This document shows positions 49,758 to 57,619 of a stretch of 58,166 nucleotides of DNA, piece by piece (within the stretch, counting starts at the first letter, position 1; the number at the start of each line of letters is the position of its first letter). Under the pieces are notes generated by a model. It had not been told where the DNA came from. It did no database searches and saw only the letters and a list, made by a program, of their open reading frames with translations. The stretch comes from Acetobacter fabarum (lineage in GTDB: Bacteria; Pseudomonadota; Alphaproteobacteria; Acetobacterales; Acetobacteraceae). The stretch spans positions 1-58,166 of the forward strand of contig NZ_WOTG01000013.1 of assembly GCF_011516925.1 (NCBI RefSeq). Reading direction: 5' to 3'. The position numbers and the translations under genes were made by a program.

Positions 49758-52052
49758 ATGCGCGGTGTGTCCAAAATGGCGCGGCTTTCGCCGCCACTGG
49801 TGGCAGCCTTACTTGGAGGGCTGGTTCTGCTTCACGCAGGGCCAGCCCACGCCACGAACGGGTTCGAGAATGTAAGCTGGGCAGACCTTGTCGCAGGTGA
49901 TGACTGGTCTTCGCGAGTTCTCGATAGCCTGTTCCCGATGGACGGCACCGCGGATACGGCCACCGGCACCCTGCTGCAATGGTTTACCACCTTTGTCTCG
50001 ATTATGGCGTGCTTCTGGATCATGTATTCCATCCTGGCGCAGATTCAGAAAACCGCTGAAACCGGGAAGGTGTTCTCCGCCAGTTTTGGCGGCTGGGTGC
50101 CAGTGCGTGCGGTCGGCAGCGTCATTATGATGCTGCCAGTCCTCAACGGATTTTCGCTCGGTCAAAACCTGATTGTGAATTTTGCCAAGGCTTCTATCGG
50201 TATGGCCACAATCGAGGAAAAAGTGGTGATGAACTCGGTGGGACCGCGAGCACTCCCTCTGGCAACGCCCATGATCCCGGGCTCGCGTCAGGTTGTGCTC
50301 GGTGTCATGGAAAGCGAGATCTGTCGGGCGTTGATCAACAAGGCCTCCAACAACCCCGTTCTTGTTCCTGAACCCACCATCATTGACGATGGCAATGGTA
50401 CCCTGTCCCTCTCCTATAATATGACGGGTGGTAATGGCACGGCCACCCCAACTTGTGGGCTGATCTCCGTCAGTACACCCGTTAAAACTGCGACCACGAC
50501 CGAATACCAGAGCATTGATTTCAGTAGCGTCAGCAGCCAGCAAATCCAGTCCCTCAAAACGCTGGTGACAAATATCCGCTCCGGTTTACAGAATACCATA
50601 ACCTCACTGTGGGAAACACGTGACGTTGCAACACTGGGGACACTCGACACGATCTTCGTTGCGCAGACGAACTACCTCAACGGGCAGTTGACAGGTATCG
50701 CCTCCAGCGTAGTTGCCGCAGTCCGGAATGCAGCCGGGTCAACAGCCAGTGACAATTCGGCGACCGCAGAACTCCGTTCCCTCGGCTGGACGGGACTTGG
50801 GGCTTATTATCTCGAAATTTCCCGCCTGAATGCAGAAGTCATTTCAGTGTCGTCGATCACCCCCGCTGTCGTAGCACCATCATGGGCCGGCACAGGCCCG
50901 TATCTGGGGCAGGACCTGCTGCCGTTCCTTCAGAGCGTATCCAGTTATCTCGGCAAGATGGATGCGACACTTCAGACAGCTGACGAGCCAGCTCCCAACA
51001 GCACATCACCCCGGCTGTATGCCAATGCCCGTGTCTCTTCAGATAGCACGGCGATCTGGACAAAGGTGCTGACGTACCTGAACTTCGGACCAGGCACGCT
51101 TGAACTCATCATGAACCATCTGGTGATGGGCAGCTCTGGCACAGATTGGGTTGATCCCCTTGGAGCCATGATTGGCATGGGGCATCTGCTCATCCATCTG
51201 GCCCTGAGTGCCATTGCGTTGTCTGTGGCCGCAGGCAGTATGTCTCTCGATATTAGTGCTGGCGTTGCGTCCTTCTTCACGGGACAATGGGGCGTCACGG
51301 CTACTGCTGCTGCGGCGACCTTTTTGAGCGGAACAATTACCCGTCTGCTCCCGGTAATTTTTACGGCCTGCCTTTTCCTGCTCTCGGCAGGGGTCACATT
51401 GGCCTATGTCCTGCCGATGATGCCCTATCTGTATTGGATTGCCGGTGTTACGGGATGGTTTCTGCTGGTAGTCGAGGCTGTCGCTTATGCGCCGTTATGG
51501 TTCCTTGCCCATATGACGTTCGCAGGAGACGGCATACACGGCAAAGGGGTGCGGGGTTACGAGATTCTTTTCACCATTCTCTTCCGGCCGGCGATGATGG
51601 TGATCGGTATGGTATTCAGCTATACAATATTTTCTGCGTTTTCCTGGCTGCTGATGAAAAGCTTTCTGGTCGCCTCGACCTTTACGCTGGACCATGGCTA
51701 TCTCACCGATAACTGGGTCGGCCTGATCGCCATGATCATCATGTATTCCGCCATGGAGATGACGACTGCGACATTGTCCTTCCGCCTGATCACCACATTG
51801 CCCCATCACATGGCCTCCATGGTCGGATTTGGTGCAGCCAGCCGTGTGGATGCGGAAGAATTCGAAAAAACCTCCAGCCGGCCGGTTGAACAAGGGGCAG
51901 ATACTGGTCGTCAGGTTGCCACACAATATCTCGAAGGATTGAAAGACGAAGCAAAAAAAAGTGGTGGCAGTGGTGGTTCTGGTGGTACAGTTCCTGCAAT
52001 GGATACGACAACGGCTGCACAGGTGCGGCCCATTACACAGACCGATGTTTGA
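49758..52052 (+). CDS. traY: TraY/DotA-like polytopic inner-membrane protein
   Basis: 764 aa. Signal peptide (LVAALLGGLVLLHAGPAHA), an early membrane segment (WFTTFVSIMACFWIMYSI, about 75-95) and the DotA block FSASFGGWVPVRAVGSVIMMLPVLNGFSLGQ. A large periplasmic part (about 150-430) is followed by clustered membrane segments (LIHLALSAIALSVAAG, ITRLLPVIFTACLFLLSAGVTL, MVIGMVFSYTIFSAF, LIAMIIMYSAMEM). DotA/TraY is required for transfer and the equivalent in R64 also acts near surface exclusion. The C-terminal tail ends GGSGGSGG. Confidence 0.9.
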   Translation: MRGVSKMARLSPPLVAALLGGLVLLHAGPAHATNGFENVSWADLVAGDDWSSRVLDSLFPMDGTADTATGTLLQWFTTFVSIMACFWIMYSILAQIQKTAETGKVFSASFGGWVPVRAVGSVIMMLPVLNGFSLGQNLIVNFAKASIGMATIEEKVVMNSVGPRALPLATPMIPGSRQVVLGVMESEICRALINKASNNPVLVPEPTIIDDGNGTLSLSYNMTGGNGTATPTCGLISVSTPVKTATTTEYQSIDFSSVSSQQIQSLKTLVTNIRSGLQNTITSLWETRDVATLGTLDTIFVAQTNYLNGQLTGIASSVVAAVRNAAGSTASDNSATAELRSLGWTGLGAYYLEISRLNAEVISVSSITPAVVAPSWAGTGPYLGQDLLPFLQSVSSYLGKMDATLQTADEPAPNSTSPRLYANARVSSDSTAIWTKVLTYLNFGPGTLELIMNHLVMGSSGTDWVDPLGAMIGMGHLLIHLALSAIALSVAAGSMSLDISAGVASFFTGQWGVTATAAAATFLSGTITRLLPVIFTACLFLLSAGVTLAYVLPMMPYLYWIAGVTGWFLLVVEAVAYAPLWFLAHMTFAGDGIHGKGVRGYEILFTILFRPAMMVIGMVFSYTIFSAFSWLLMKSFLVASTFTLDHGYLTDNWVGLIAMIIMYSAMEMTTATLSFRLITTLPHHMASMVGFGAASRVDAEEFEKTSSRPVEQGADTGRQVATQYLEGLKDEAKKSGGSGGSGGTVPAMDTTTAAQVRPITQTDV

Positions 52053-52063
52053 GGGCGTGACCC

Positions 52064-52513
52064 ATGTGCAGTGATTTTGTAACAGCTGGTGCGTTAGGCG
52101 GTATTCGCGGATCACTCCGGCGGGTTGCCAGCGATCTGGAGCAGCAGAACCGCACGGTGTCATCTCTGGCCCAGCAGGTGCAGGTCGCCAACCACTGGCA
52201 GGTTACGGCTTTCAAGCTCCAGAAAGAAGTGGCTGACTGGAAAGCTTGGGGTGTTAGCTGCCTAGAAGGTTGGAAAAAAGAAGAGCAGGTCACCACCGAT
52301 CTGCGTCAGCAGCTTGAGCAGGCGCAGGAGGCCCTGCGGGTTGAGAAAGACCGAGGCTGGAAGAAACTGAACGAGCTGAACGAGAAGTATAATAAGCTGG
52401 TGAGAGATTTTAATAAGCTGGCCCAGTGTGCAAACACCGTTAAAGCTCAACCGGCTAACGCAGTCGCGCTCATCACCGCCGTTGAGGCAGAACTGAATGC
52501 GCAGCAGGCATGA
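52064..52513 (+). CDS. Coiled-coil protein downstream of traY, unknown
   Basis: 149 aa, almost entirely coiled coil (LEQQNRTVSSLAQQVQVANHW, LRQQLEQAQEALRVEKDRGWKKLNELNEKY). No signal peptide. Stop overlaps the next start. It lies within the traY operon. No family recognised. Confidence 0.6.
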   Translation: MCSDFVTAGALGGIRGSLRRVASDLEQQNRTVSSLAQQVQVANHWQVTAFKLQKEVADWKAWGVSCLEGWKKEEQVTTDLRQQLEQAQEALRVEKDRGWKKLNELNEKYNKLVRDFNKLAQCANTVKAQPANAVALITAVEAELNAQQA

Positions 52514-52800
52514 GGCTGCCTCTTCCGCTACTCGGCTGCATGCTGGCGCTTTCCGGGTGTGCGCACGGCAATCTACGGTCTGCGAATGACAAGCCGCTCA
52601 AGCCCCCGCCGGTGCGTCAGGCACAATACGACCCTTATGCGTCTTACGGCTCATCGCCGGCGCACTGGTCGCCCTCTGTCGCGTCCCGCGATGGCACGAT
52701 CGTCCGCCCGACAGACCCGGTCGATCAGGCCGAACGCCCGGATTATGAACACGCCAAATGGGCAGTATCGCAGGCAACAGGTCGCGCCGGAACCTTCTAA
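52510..52800 (+). CDS. Small lipoprotein at the end of the traY operon
   Basis: 96 aa with lipobox LALSGC at residue ~17; the rest is Pro/Arg/Tyr-rich and probably extended. The last 127 bp (52674-52800) recur almost perfectly at 53609-53735, past the NYN gene. A ColE-like or exclusion role is possible for a small lipoprotein in this place but nothing supports it directly. Confidence 0.7.
   Translation: MRLPLPLLGCMLALSGCAHGNLRSANDKPLKPPPVRQAQYDPYASYGSSPAHWSPSVASRDGTIVRPTDPVDQAERPDYEHAKWAVSQATGRAGTF
52674..52800 (+). repeat. 127-bp direct duplication, copy 1 (lipoprotein 3' end)
   Basis: Runs from CTCTGTCGCGTCCCGCG to the lipoprotein stop. Compared with 53609-53735 it shows only a handful of substitutions (for example GGCCGAACGC against GGGCGACCGC, TAA against TGA). 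Confidence 0.9.
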
Positions 52801-52882
52801 TTTGCGCGTAAAGTTTCTTGACCTTCCTGCTTGACGCTAGTATGTTGGTTTCATTCAATCACCTGCGGCGTGCCGTAGGCTC

Positions 52883-52916
52883 AAAAGGCCATTTCCTTTC
52901 GGGGGAATGGCCTTTT
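52883..52916 (+). terminator. Rho-independent terminator between the lipoprotein and NYN genes
   Basis: Perfect 11-bp stem AAAAGGCCATT (52883-52893) and AATGGCCTTTT (52906-52916) around TCCTTTCGGGGG. It lies only 22 nt before the NYN start codon, so it works either as terminator of the traY operon or attenuates the NYN gene. Confidence 0.7.
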
Positions 52917-52937
52917 GCATATCTAAGGGTCTAACAT

Positions 52938-53597
52938 ATGCGTGCAATTGTTTATATTGACGGCTTCAATCTCTATTATCTCTGCTTAAAAAAAACGGCT
53001 CATCGTTGGCTTAATCTTGAAGCGCTCGCAAAAGCAGTTATGCCAGCAACTTGCAGCATTGTAGCCGTAAAGTATTTTACAGCCAGAGCCTCTGGACGTG
53101 TGAAGCCTGATGCTCCCAAAAAACAGCAGGCTTACCTTAACGCTCTCAAGTCAACACCGATTGTTGAAACCATTTACGGCCGTCATCAAGTGAGCGAAAA
53201 ATGGTCTGGCCTTGTGCAGCCGCCCCGTTTTTTACCCCGACACCACTTGCCTTCTGGCACCATTCTGGATGTGGCAAAAGTTTGGAAAACGGAAGAGAAG
53301 GGGTCAGATGTTAATCTTGGGGTTCACTTAGTTCGAGATGCAGCAAAAGGTTTTTTTGATGTAGCTGGTGTTCTGACCAATGACACGGATTTGTGCTCCG
53401 CTATCGAAATGGCATGTACTGATTTTGGTCGGACAGTTCACCTGCTGGCGCCTACGTCAAACCCTGCGACATCTCTCGTAAACGTCGCAACGAGTGTAAG
53501 ACATGTTATGCCTTACATTGGCCCTAGCCGCTATTTCCCTGATCCCGTAATTTTGCCAGGGTCAGGTAAGAGGATTTTCAAACCTACAACTTGGTAG
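52938..53597 (+). CDS. NYN-domain (PIN-like) putative RNase
   Basis: 219 aa. N-terminus MRAIVYIDGFNLYYLCL with Asp8 and Asn11 is the NYN/LabA signature; KGSDVNLGVHLVRDAA and VLTNDTDLCSAIEMA carry the other acidic positions of the metal site (SDVNL and NDTDL). NYN proteins are PIN-like nucleases, often with RNA targets. AT-richer than the neighbours, and inserted between two copies of a 127-bp repeat, so acquired. No antitoxin gene is adjacent. Confidence 0.85.
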   Translation: MRAIVYIDGFNLYYLCLKKTAHRWLNLEALAKAVMPATCSIVAVKYFTARASGRVKPDAPKKQQAYLNALKSTPIVETIYGRHQVSEKWSGLVQPPRFLPRHHLPSGTILDVAKVWKTEEKGSDVNLGVHLVRDAAKGFFDVAGVLTNDTDLCSAIEMACTDFGRTVHLLAPTSNPATSLVNVATSVRHVMPYIGPSRYFPDPVILPGSGKRIFKPTTW

Positions 53598-53608
53598 CCG
53601 TGCCCACT

Positions 53609-53735
53609 CTCTGTCGCGTCCCGCGATGGCACGATCGTCCGCCCGACAGACCCGGTCGATCAGGGCGACCGCCCGGATTATGAACACGCCAAATGGGCAG
53701 TATCGCAGACAACAGGTCGCGCCGGGACCTTCTGA
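53609..53735 (+). repeat. 127-bp direct duplication, copy 2
   Basis: Second copy of the lipoprotein 3' end: it would code VASRDGTIVRPTDPVDQGDR and onward to a TGA at 53733. It has no start of its own, so it is a remnant or the original 3' end. Confidence 0.9.
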
Positions 53736-53738
53736 GCC

Positions 53739-53764
53739 GCGTCACAACTGAAAGCTCCATACTG
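53739..53764 (+). promoter_or_regulatory. Bipartite motif site 6 (overlaps a hairpin)
   Basis: Plus strand GCGTCACAAC-N10-ATACTG. Here the spacer TGAAAGCTCC differs, because the second half belongs to the hairpin at 53751-53812. It lies 49 nt before a possible small gene at 53813. Confidence 0.45.
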
Positions 53765-53812
53765 ATCGGGAAATCAGGCAATTGCCTGTCCCGACCAGTA
53801 TGGAGCTTTTTT
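53751..53812 (+). terminator. Strong hairpin terminator
   Basis: AAAGCTCCATACTGATCGGG (53751-53770) pairs with CCCGACCAGTATGGAGCTTT (53790 onward) with a few bulges, ending in TTTTTT. It would have terminated the traY operon before the NYN insertion. Confidence 0.75.
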
Positions 53813-53980
53813 ATGTGTGCTGAAACCGTGGATCCTGGTGTGTCCAAAACTGCTGAACGACCGGACCAAACGTCCGCAGCTCGACAGCCGCGCTTGCAAA
53901 CTACGCTAGCCGCTCTGCTGGCAGAGCATCTGAACCGCCGTGCAGCCCAGACTTTGCAGGATCGTGCCCCGGACGAGTAG
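53813..53980 (+). CDS. Possible small protein (55 aa), doubtful
   Basis: ATG 53813 falls in the T-run of the terminator and has no ribosome binding site. The product (MCAETVDPGVSKTAERPDQT..., AALLAEHLNRRAAQTLQDRA) is hydrophilic and helical at the end. It may be real because the reading frame keeps a coding-like composition and motif site 6 lies upstream, but evidence is thin. Confidence 0.25.
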   Translation: MCAETVDPGVSKTAERPDQTSAARQPRLQTTLAALLAEHLNRRAAQTLQDRAPDE

Positions 53981-54060
53981 GCTGATCTGCATACTGGAAT
54001 CTTCTTTCCCGACAAGCGGTATGCTAATCGACGTGTTCAACCACTTAGAGGGATTTTCCC

Positions 54061-54531
54061 GTGTCGATTATGCCCAAACTGGCCGTTGTCCTGCTTCCCA
54101 CCGGCCTGCTCGTGTCGGCCGCACAGGCCCAGACGATGTCGCCTGCCGAACTGGATCGGCTTTCGGCCCAACGGCAGGCCGAAATCGGCCCACGCGACTG
54201 GGGCGCGCCTGTGGCAGCAGCTCCCGAAGCGCCGCCCGTACCCCTGAAGGATCCCGCCACCTGCATGTCGCCCCGGACTGAGTTCGAAACCCTCTATTCC
54301 GGGCCGAGCAAACATGCGAAAAAAATCGGGGTTGCACCGTCCCAGATTGCCGTGACGACGACGACGTCGGGTGCCTGGACGCAGATCATCCGCGGGCAGG
54401 GCCGTTACGCCTGGATCCCGACGGCGGACGTTCTGCCATGGCATTCGACAACCGCCACCGCAGGCACACGCTGCACTGTCGCAGGCATCCGCCCGTCAGA
54501 TGGCATGGTGGTGTTCTCTTATCAGCAGTGA
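54061..54531 (+). CDS. Secreted SH3-like small protein, paralogue of the gene at 57678
   Basis: 156 aa from GTG 54061, with AGAGGGA upstream. Signal peptide (LAVVLLPTGLLVSAAQAQ). Then SPAELDRLSAQRQAEIGPRDWG, TCMSPR, AVTTTTSGAWTQIIRGQGRYAWIPTADVLPW and RPSDGMVVFSYQQ; the strand pattern of the middle part resembles SH3b-type periplasmic domains. It shares most residues with the protein at 57678. Unknown role in the transfer region; the paired copies suggest an envelope function. Confidence 0.7.
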   Translation: MSIMPKLAVVLLPTGLLVSAAQAQTMSPAELDRLSAQRQAEIGPRDWGAPVAAAPEAPPVPLKDPATCMSPRTEFETLYSGPSKHAKKIGVAPSQIAVTTTTSGAWTQIIRGQGRYAWIPTADVLPWHSTTATAGTRCTVAGIRPSDGMVVFSYQQ

Positions 54532-54558
54532 GCAACGCATCTGCAATAACACTTGAAC

Positions 54559-54574
54559 ATGCCCTAGAGGGCAT
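54559..54574. promoter_or_regulatory. Palindrome upstream of higB, likely operator
   Basis: ATGCCCT-AG-AGGGCAT, a perfect 7-bp dyad 2 nt before the higB start codon, well placed for autoregulation by the antitoxin. Confidence 0.55.
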
Positions 54575-54576
54575 AT

Positions 54577-54957
54577 ATGGTGAGGTTTATGGCGTGGCTG
54601 GTCGAACACACAAACGAGTTCGAACTCTGGTTTGACTCACTGTCCAGCAGCGAGCAGGAGGACGTTTATGCGTCCGGCCTTCTTCTGGAGCAACGCGGCC
54701 CCAACCTTAGACACCCTATGTCGTCTGGCATAAAGGGCTCGCGACACAGTCACATGCGTGAATTAAGGGTTCAGAGCGGAGGAAAGCCACTTCGTATCTT
54801 TTATGCCTTTGATCCACGTCGCGCTGCGATATTGCTTATCGGCGGCGACAAGACTGGTCACGACCGCTTTTACGTCAATCTGGTGCCGGTGGCGGACGAC
54901 TTGTACGACATGCACCTACAGGAACTGGAACAGGAGAAGCGACATGGCAAACCGTAA
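54577..54957 (+). CDS. higB: HigB-like RelE-superfamily toxin
   Basis: 126 aa. Pattern of Gp49-like/HigB toxins: FELWFDSLSSSEQEDVYASGLLLEQRGPNL, SGIKGSRHSHMRELRV, GKPLRIFYAFDPRRAAILLIGGDKTGHDRFY. An mRNA-cleaving ribosome-dependent RNase family. Toxin gene first, antitoxin second, overlapping by 14 nt, as is usual for higBA. ATG 54577 or 54589 are both possible starts. Confidence 0.88.
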   Translation: MVRFMAWLVEHTNEFELWFDSLSSSEQEDVYASGLLLEQRGPNLRHPMSSGIKGSRHSHMRELRVQSGGKPLRIFYAFDPRRAAILLIGGDKTGHDRFYVNLVPVADDLYDMHLQELEQEKRHGKP

Positions 54958-55285
54958 GTCACTGGCGTCTCTGGCGGAAAAGCTGTCCCCAGAGGCCCGC
55001 GAAAGAGCCGTCCTGAAGGCACGCGCCATGTCGGACGCCATGGATCTGGCAGAACTGCGGCGTGCTCAAGTGATGTCGCAGAAGCAGATCGCAGCACTCC
55101 TTGGGATAAATCAGGCATCTGTTGCAAAAATGGAAAAGCGTACCGACATGTATATCAGCACGCTCCGCAGCTACATTGAAGCGATGGGCGGAGAGCTGCA
55201 GATTGTCGCGAAATTTCCAGCACATGCCGTTCCAATCAGAAGCTTCTCTGCGATTGCTACGGAGCCGGATACATATTCTGCCTGA
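54944..55285 (+). CDS. higA: HigA-like XRE antitoxin
   Basis: 113 aa from ATG 54944; the frame opens earlier but that part lies within higB. HTH: LRRAQVMSQKQIAALLGINQASVAKMEKR, near residues 38-66, then a dimerisation end (TLRSYIEAMGGELQIVAKF). It neutralises HigB and represses the operon, probably at the palindrome at 54559. Confidence 0.88.
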   Translation: MANRKSLASLAEKLSPEARERAVLKARAMSDAMDLAELRRAQVMSQKQIAALLGINQASVAKMEKRTDMYISTLRSYIEAMGGELQIVAKFPAHAVPIRSFSAIATEPDTYSA

Positions 55286-55367
55286 CTCGGCTTTCAGGCC
55301 CGCAGGCCCCGGCGTTCAGGCCGGAGATAGGGCCGTTCCAATTTGTTCTGGAAACTTTGGTCCGGTA

Positions 55368-55390
55368 CATATACAATATGGCATATACAA
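55368..55390 (+). promoter_or_regulatory. Direct repeats upstream of vapB, likely operator
   Basis: CATATACAA at 55368-55376 and 55382-55390, 14 bp apart, directly ahead of AAGGAG (55389-55394) and the vapB start. Confidence 0.45.
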
Positions 55391-55402
55391 GGAGACTCCT
55401 CC

Positions 55403-55678
55403 ATGACAATGCCATCCCCTTCTACATCCCGCCCAAGGGAAGTCCGGTTATTCCGTAACAACCGCAGTCAGGCGGTGCGAATTCCTGTTGAGTTTGAGCT
55501 GCCAGGAGACCGGGCACTGATCCGGCGTGAAGGCAACCGGCTTATTATCGAGCCGACCGAACGACCGACAACGATGGCCGGGCTTCTGGCTCTATGGAAA
55601 TCCGAAGAACCACTGGGACCGGATGACCAGTTCCCTGCTATCGAAGATCAGACTGCCAGTCCGGAGGATATCCTTTGA
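55403..55678 (+). CDS. vapB: VapB-like AbrB-type antitoxin
   Basis: 91 aa from ATG 55403, AAGGAG 8 nt upstream. SpoVT/AbrB swapped-hairpin pattern: VRLFRNNRSQAVRIPVEFEL, then DRALIRREGNRLIIEP. C-terminal tail (LWKSEEPLGPDDQFPAIED) binds the toxin. It overlaps vapC. Confidence 0.9.
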   Translation: MTMPSPSTSRPREVRLFRNNRSQAVRIPVEFELPGDRALIRREGNRLIIEPTERPTTMAGLLALWKSEEPLGPDDQFPAIEDQTASPEDIL

Positions 55679-56106
55679 GCGGATACCTTCTGGATACGAA
55701 CATCATCAGTGATCTGATTCGTAATCCTGCCGGACTTGCCTCGTGTCGCATTGCAAAAGAAAACCCGAAGACGCTCTTCACCAGCGTAATTGTCGCAGCT
55801 GAACTACGTTATGGCTGCGCAAAGAAAGGGTCTGCGAGACTGCTGGAACGGGTCGAGAGCGTTCTGAGCATTATCCCGGTCCTGGCGCTGGATGTACCTG
55901 CTGATGGCGAATATGGAGGCATCCGGGCCGAGCTGGAAGCGGCAGGGCAACCAATCGGCCTGAACGATCTACTGATTGCTGCCCACGCCTATACCCTCAA
56001 CCTCACTTTGGTCACGGATAACACCCGTGAGTTCTGTCGTATCAGGGGGCTGAAGGTTGAAAACTGGCTGGAAGCACGGCCTCGTGCCAGAGCGCGACAA
56101 GTCTGA
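55675..56106 (+). CDS. vapC: VapC-like PIN-domain toxin
   Basis: 143 aa from TTG 55675, which overlaps the vapB stop. PIN RNase: YLLDTNIISDLIRN (Asp7, Asn9), SVIVAAELRYG (Glu), LNDLLIAAHAYTLNLTLVTDNTREFCRI (Asp residues) with complete catalytic set. An intact relative of the remnant at 15631. Confidence 0.92.
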   Translation: MSGYLLDTNIISDLIRNPAGLASCRIAKENPKTLFTSVIVAAELRYGCAKKGSARLLERVESVLSIIPVLALDVPADGEYGGIRAELEAAGQPIGLNDLLIAAHAYTLNLTLVTDNTREFCRIRGLKVENWLEARPRARARQV

Positions 56107-56130
56107 GGCTCCAGCGCGACGCAGTGCTCC

Positions 56131-56574
56131 CTAACGGGGCCAGAGATTGCTTCCCCGTGCGATGAACGTTCCGAACCGCCCGATGCCTCCGGTTCGGAGC
56201 ATCCAGTTCGAGAAGCTGAGTCTGATAAACTCGGCCAGCAGCACCAGCAGGATAACCCCGAATTGCAGACTGGTGACACTGGCCAGCCTTGTCCCCTGGT
56301 GAACACACGACCAGACCCACACGCACAGAGTACCCACAAACAGGAGCAGGCAGAACCGCCCGTTGCGCCGTGTGGACACCAGCGCCCTGATAGTCGCCGG
56401 GTCCATAACGGGAGCAAGGGCCGTGTCGATGGCTGACGCTTCGATGAAGGCTTTCCGGTCGCGCAGATACTGTCGCGACAGGTTAAAGGTGCGCACGCCC
56501 CTCACGAATGGCAGGTAAAGCGGAAAGATCAGCCACTTCCCCACTCTTAGAATGGGGCGTGTGGACCGCCTCAC
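56131..56574 (-). CDS. Two-pass membrane protein coupled to the DsbC-like gene
   Basis: 147 aa. Two membrane segments (RFCLLLFVGTLCVWVWSCV, about 75-93; LQFGVILLVLLAEFIRLSF, about 103-122) and basic tails. The ATG overlaps the stop of the DsbC-like gene, so the two are co-translated. Similar small membrane proteins with a thiol-redox partner occur in IncI-type transfer regions, but I do not recognise the family. Confidence 0.65.
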   Translation of the reverse strand: MRRSTRPILRVGKWLIFPLYLPFVRGVRTFNLSRQYLRDRKAFIEASAIDTALAPVMDPATIRALVSTRRNGRFCLLLFVGTLCVWVWSCVHQGTRLASVTSLQFGVILLVLLAEFIRLSFSNWMLRTGGIGRFGTFIARGSNLWPR

Positions 56575-57548
56575 CGCCCCAGTTCCCGTATCCGCTGTTC
56601 AACATCCCCGGGCAACCCCTCAGTGACATGCGTGGCACCAGCCTTGTCGCGCCAGATGAATGTCGGTGTCCCTGGAACACCGATGGCATTGGCGACAGCC
56701 ATATTCTGCTGCAGATGAAGAGCCGCCTCGTCTGTGCGGGGCATGTCGTCCGCGACGTGATGCAGATCGATGATCTTCTGCCATGTCGCCTGCATCTCGT
56801 ATGGCACTGCTGACAACAGCGCTGTGGCGGCCGGGGTGCTGGCATTGCCGTTTTCGTGATCATTGATCGCGATCGGCAGCAGAGCCAGCTGGATCTGGCC
56901 ACGTGCGACAAAAGGTTCCAGCGTATTGAGTGCGCGGATTGACCAGGGGCAGAGCGGGTCGATCACCATAGTCAGGCGCGGTAGCCCGTCCCGTCCTTCC
57001 AGACCGATATTGGCCTGAGCGACGTGCTTGACCTGCTCGGGAGATAATATTCTCCCATCGGCCGATGTACCGTTCTGCCCGGCCGCCGTTTTTCCCGCGG
57101 TGATGGTCACGGTAGGGATCGCTCCCTTGATCGGGGCAATGGTATCACGCGTGACGTTGTGCCCGTCCTGCTCCCACAGGACACCGCCAATCAGCGCCTG
57201 CCCATCCGGGGTCAGGTAGAAGACCCGGAAGATGTCGCCATTGACGGCATACACACCCTGAAGGCCATGATTCATGACGTGGTTACCGATCTCATAGACT
57301 TTCGCACCTGTACTGGTGATGCGTCGGAGTGCAGGGCTTGCTGCAATTTCTTCGGCCGGGATGAGCCGTGGCGTAGGCACGGTCGGCGTGGGGCGCAGGA
57401 CAGGGCCAGCGTCAGGGGTGCCTGATGGGACAGGCAACGGGGGTGTCACTTCCACAGGGGGCAGGGTTGGGCATTGCTGGGCCTGCGCCAGTGTTGAAAG
57501 GGCCACAAGGGTTGTAGCCGCCAGAAGAGCGTTTCGGGAATGTCGCAT
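56571..57548 (-). CDS. DsbC/DsbG-like periplasmic thioredoxin-fold protein with CPWS in place of CXXC
   Basis: 325 aa from ATG 57548, AAGGAGACC upstream. Signal peptide (LLAATTLVALSTLAQAQ). A Pro-rich N-terminus is followed by a DsbC-type dimer domain (GAKVYEIGNHVMNHGLQGVYAVNG, DGQALIGGVLWEQDGHNVTRD) and a thioredoxin domain: MVIDPLCPWSIRALNTLEP, where Cys200 is kept but the second cysteine is Ser203, with cis-Pro loop GVPGTPTF. Lacking the resolving Cys, it could isomerise or reduce only as a one-cysteine enzyme or act as a chaperone. Motif site 7 lies 19 nt upstream. Confidence 0.82.
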   Translation of the reverse strand: MRHSRNALLAATTLVALSTLAQAQQCPTLPPVEVTPPLPVPSGTPDAGPVLRPTPTVPTPRLIPAEEIAASPALRRITSTGAKVYEIGNHVMNHGLQGVYAVNGDIFRVFYLTPDGQALIGGVLWEQDGHNVTRDTIAPIKGAIPTVTITAGKTAAGQNGTSADGRILSPEQVKHVAQANIGLEGRDGLPRLTMVIDPLCPWSIRALNTLEPFVARGQIQLALLPIAINDHENGNASTPAATALLSAVPYEMQATWQKIIDLHHVADDMPRTDEAALHLQQNMAVANAIGVPGTPTFIWRDKAGATHVTEGLPGDVEQRIRELGR

Positions 57549-57567
57549 TGGGGTCTCCTTCTCTCCC

Positions 57568-57593
57568 CATGATGCGCCAGAGCGTTGTGACGC
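57568..57593 (-). promoter_or_regulatory. Bipartite motif site 7 (upstream of the DsbC-like gene)
   Basis: Minus strand GCGTCACAAC-N10-ATCATG, ending 19 nt before ATG 57548. Site 8 faces the other way 27 bp on, so the two genes share one divergent control region. Confidence 0.55.
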
Positions 57594-57619
57594 TCTTTGG
57601 AACAAAAGCCGAACGCAGA

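Noticed and set aside
53584..54015. 143-aa minus-strand frame over the duplication and terminator
   Set aside because: Crosses two copies of noncoding structure, has Arg/Ser-rich shadow composition and no ribosome binding site.
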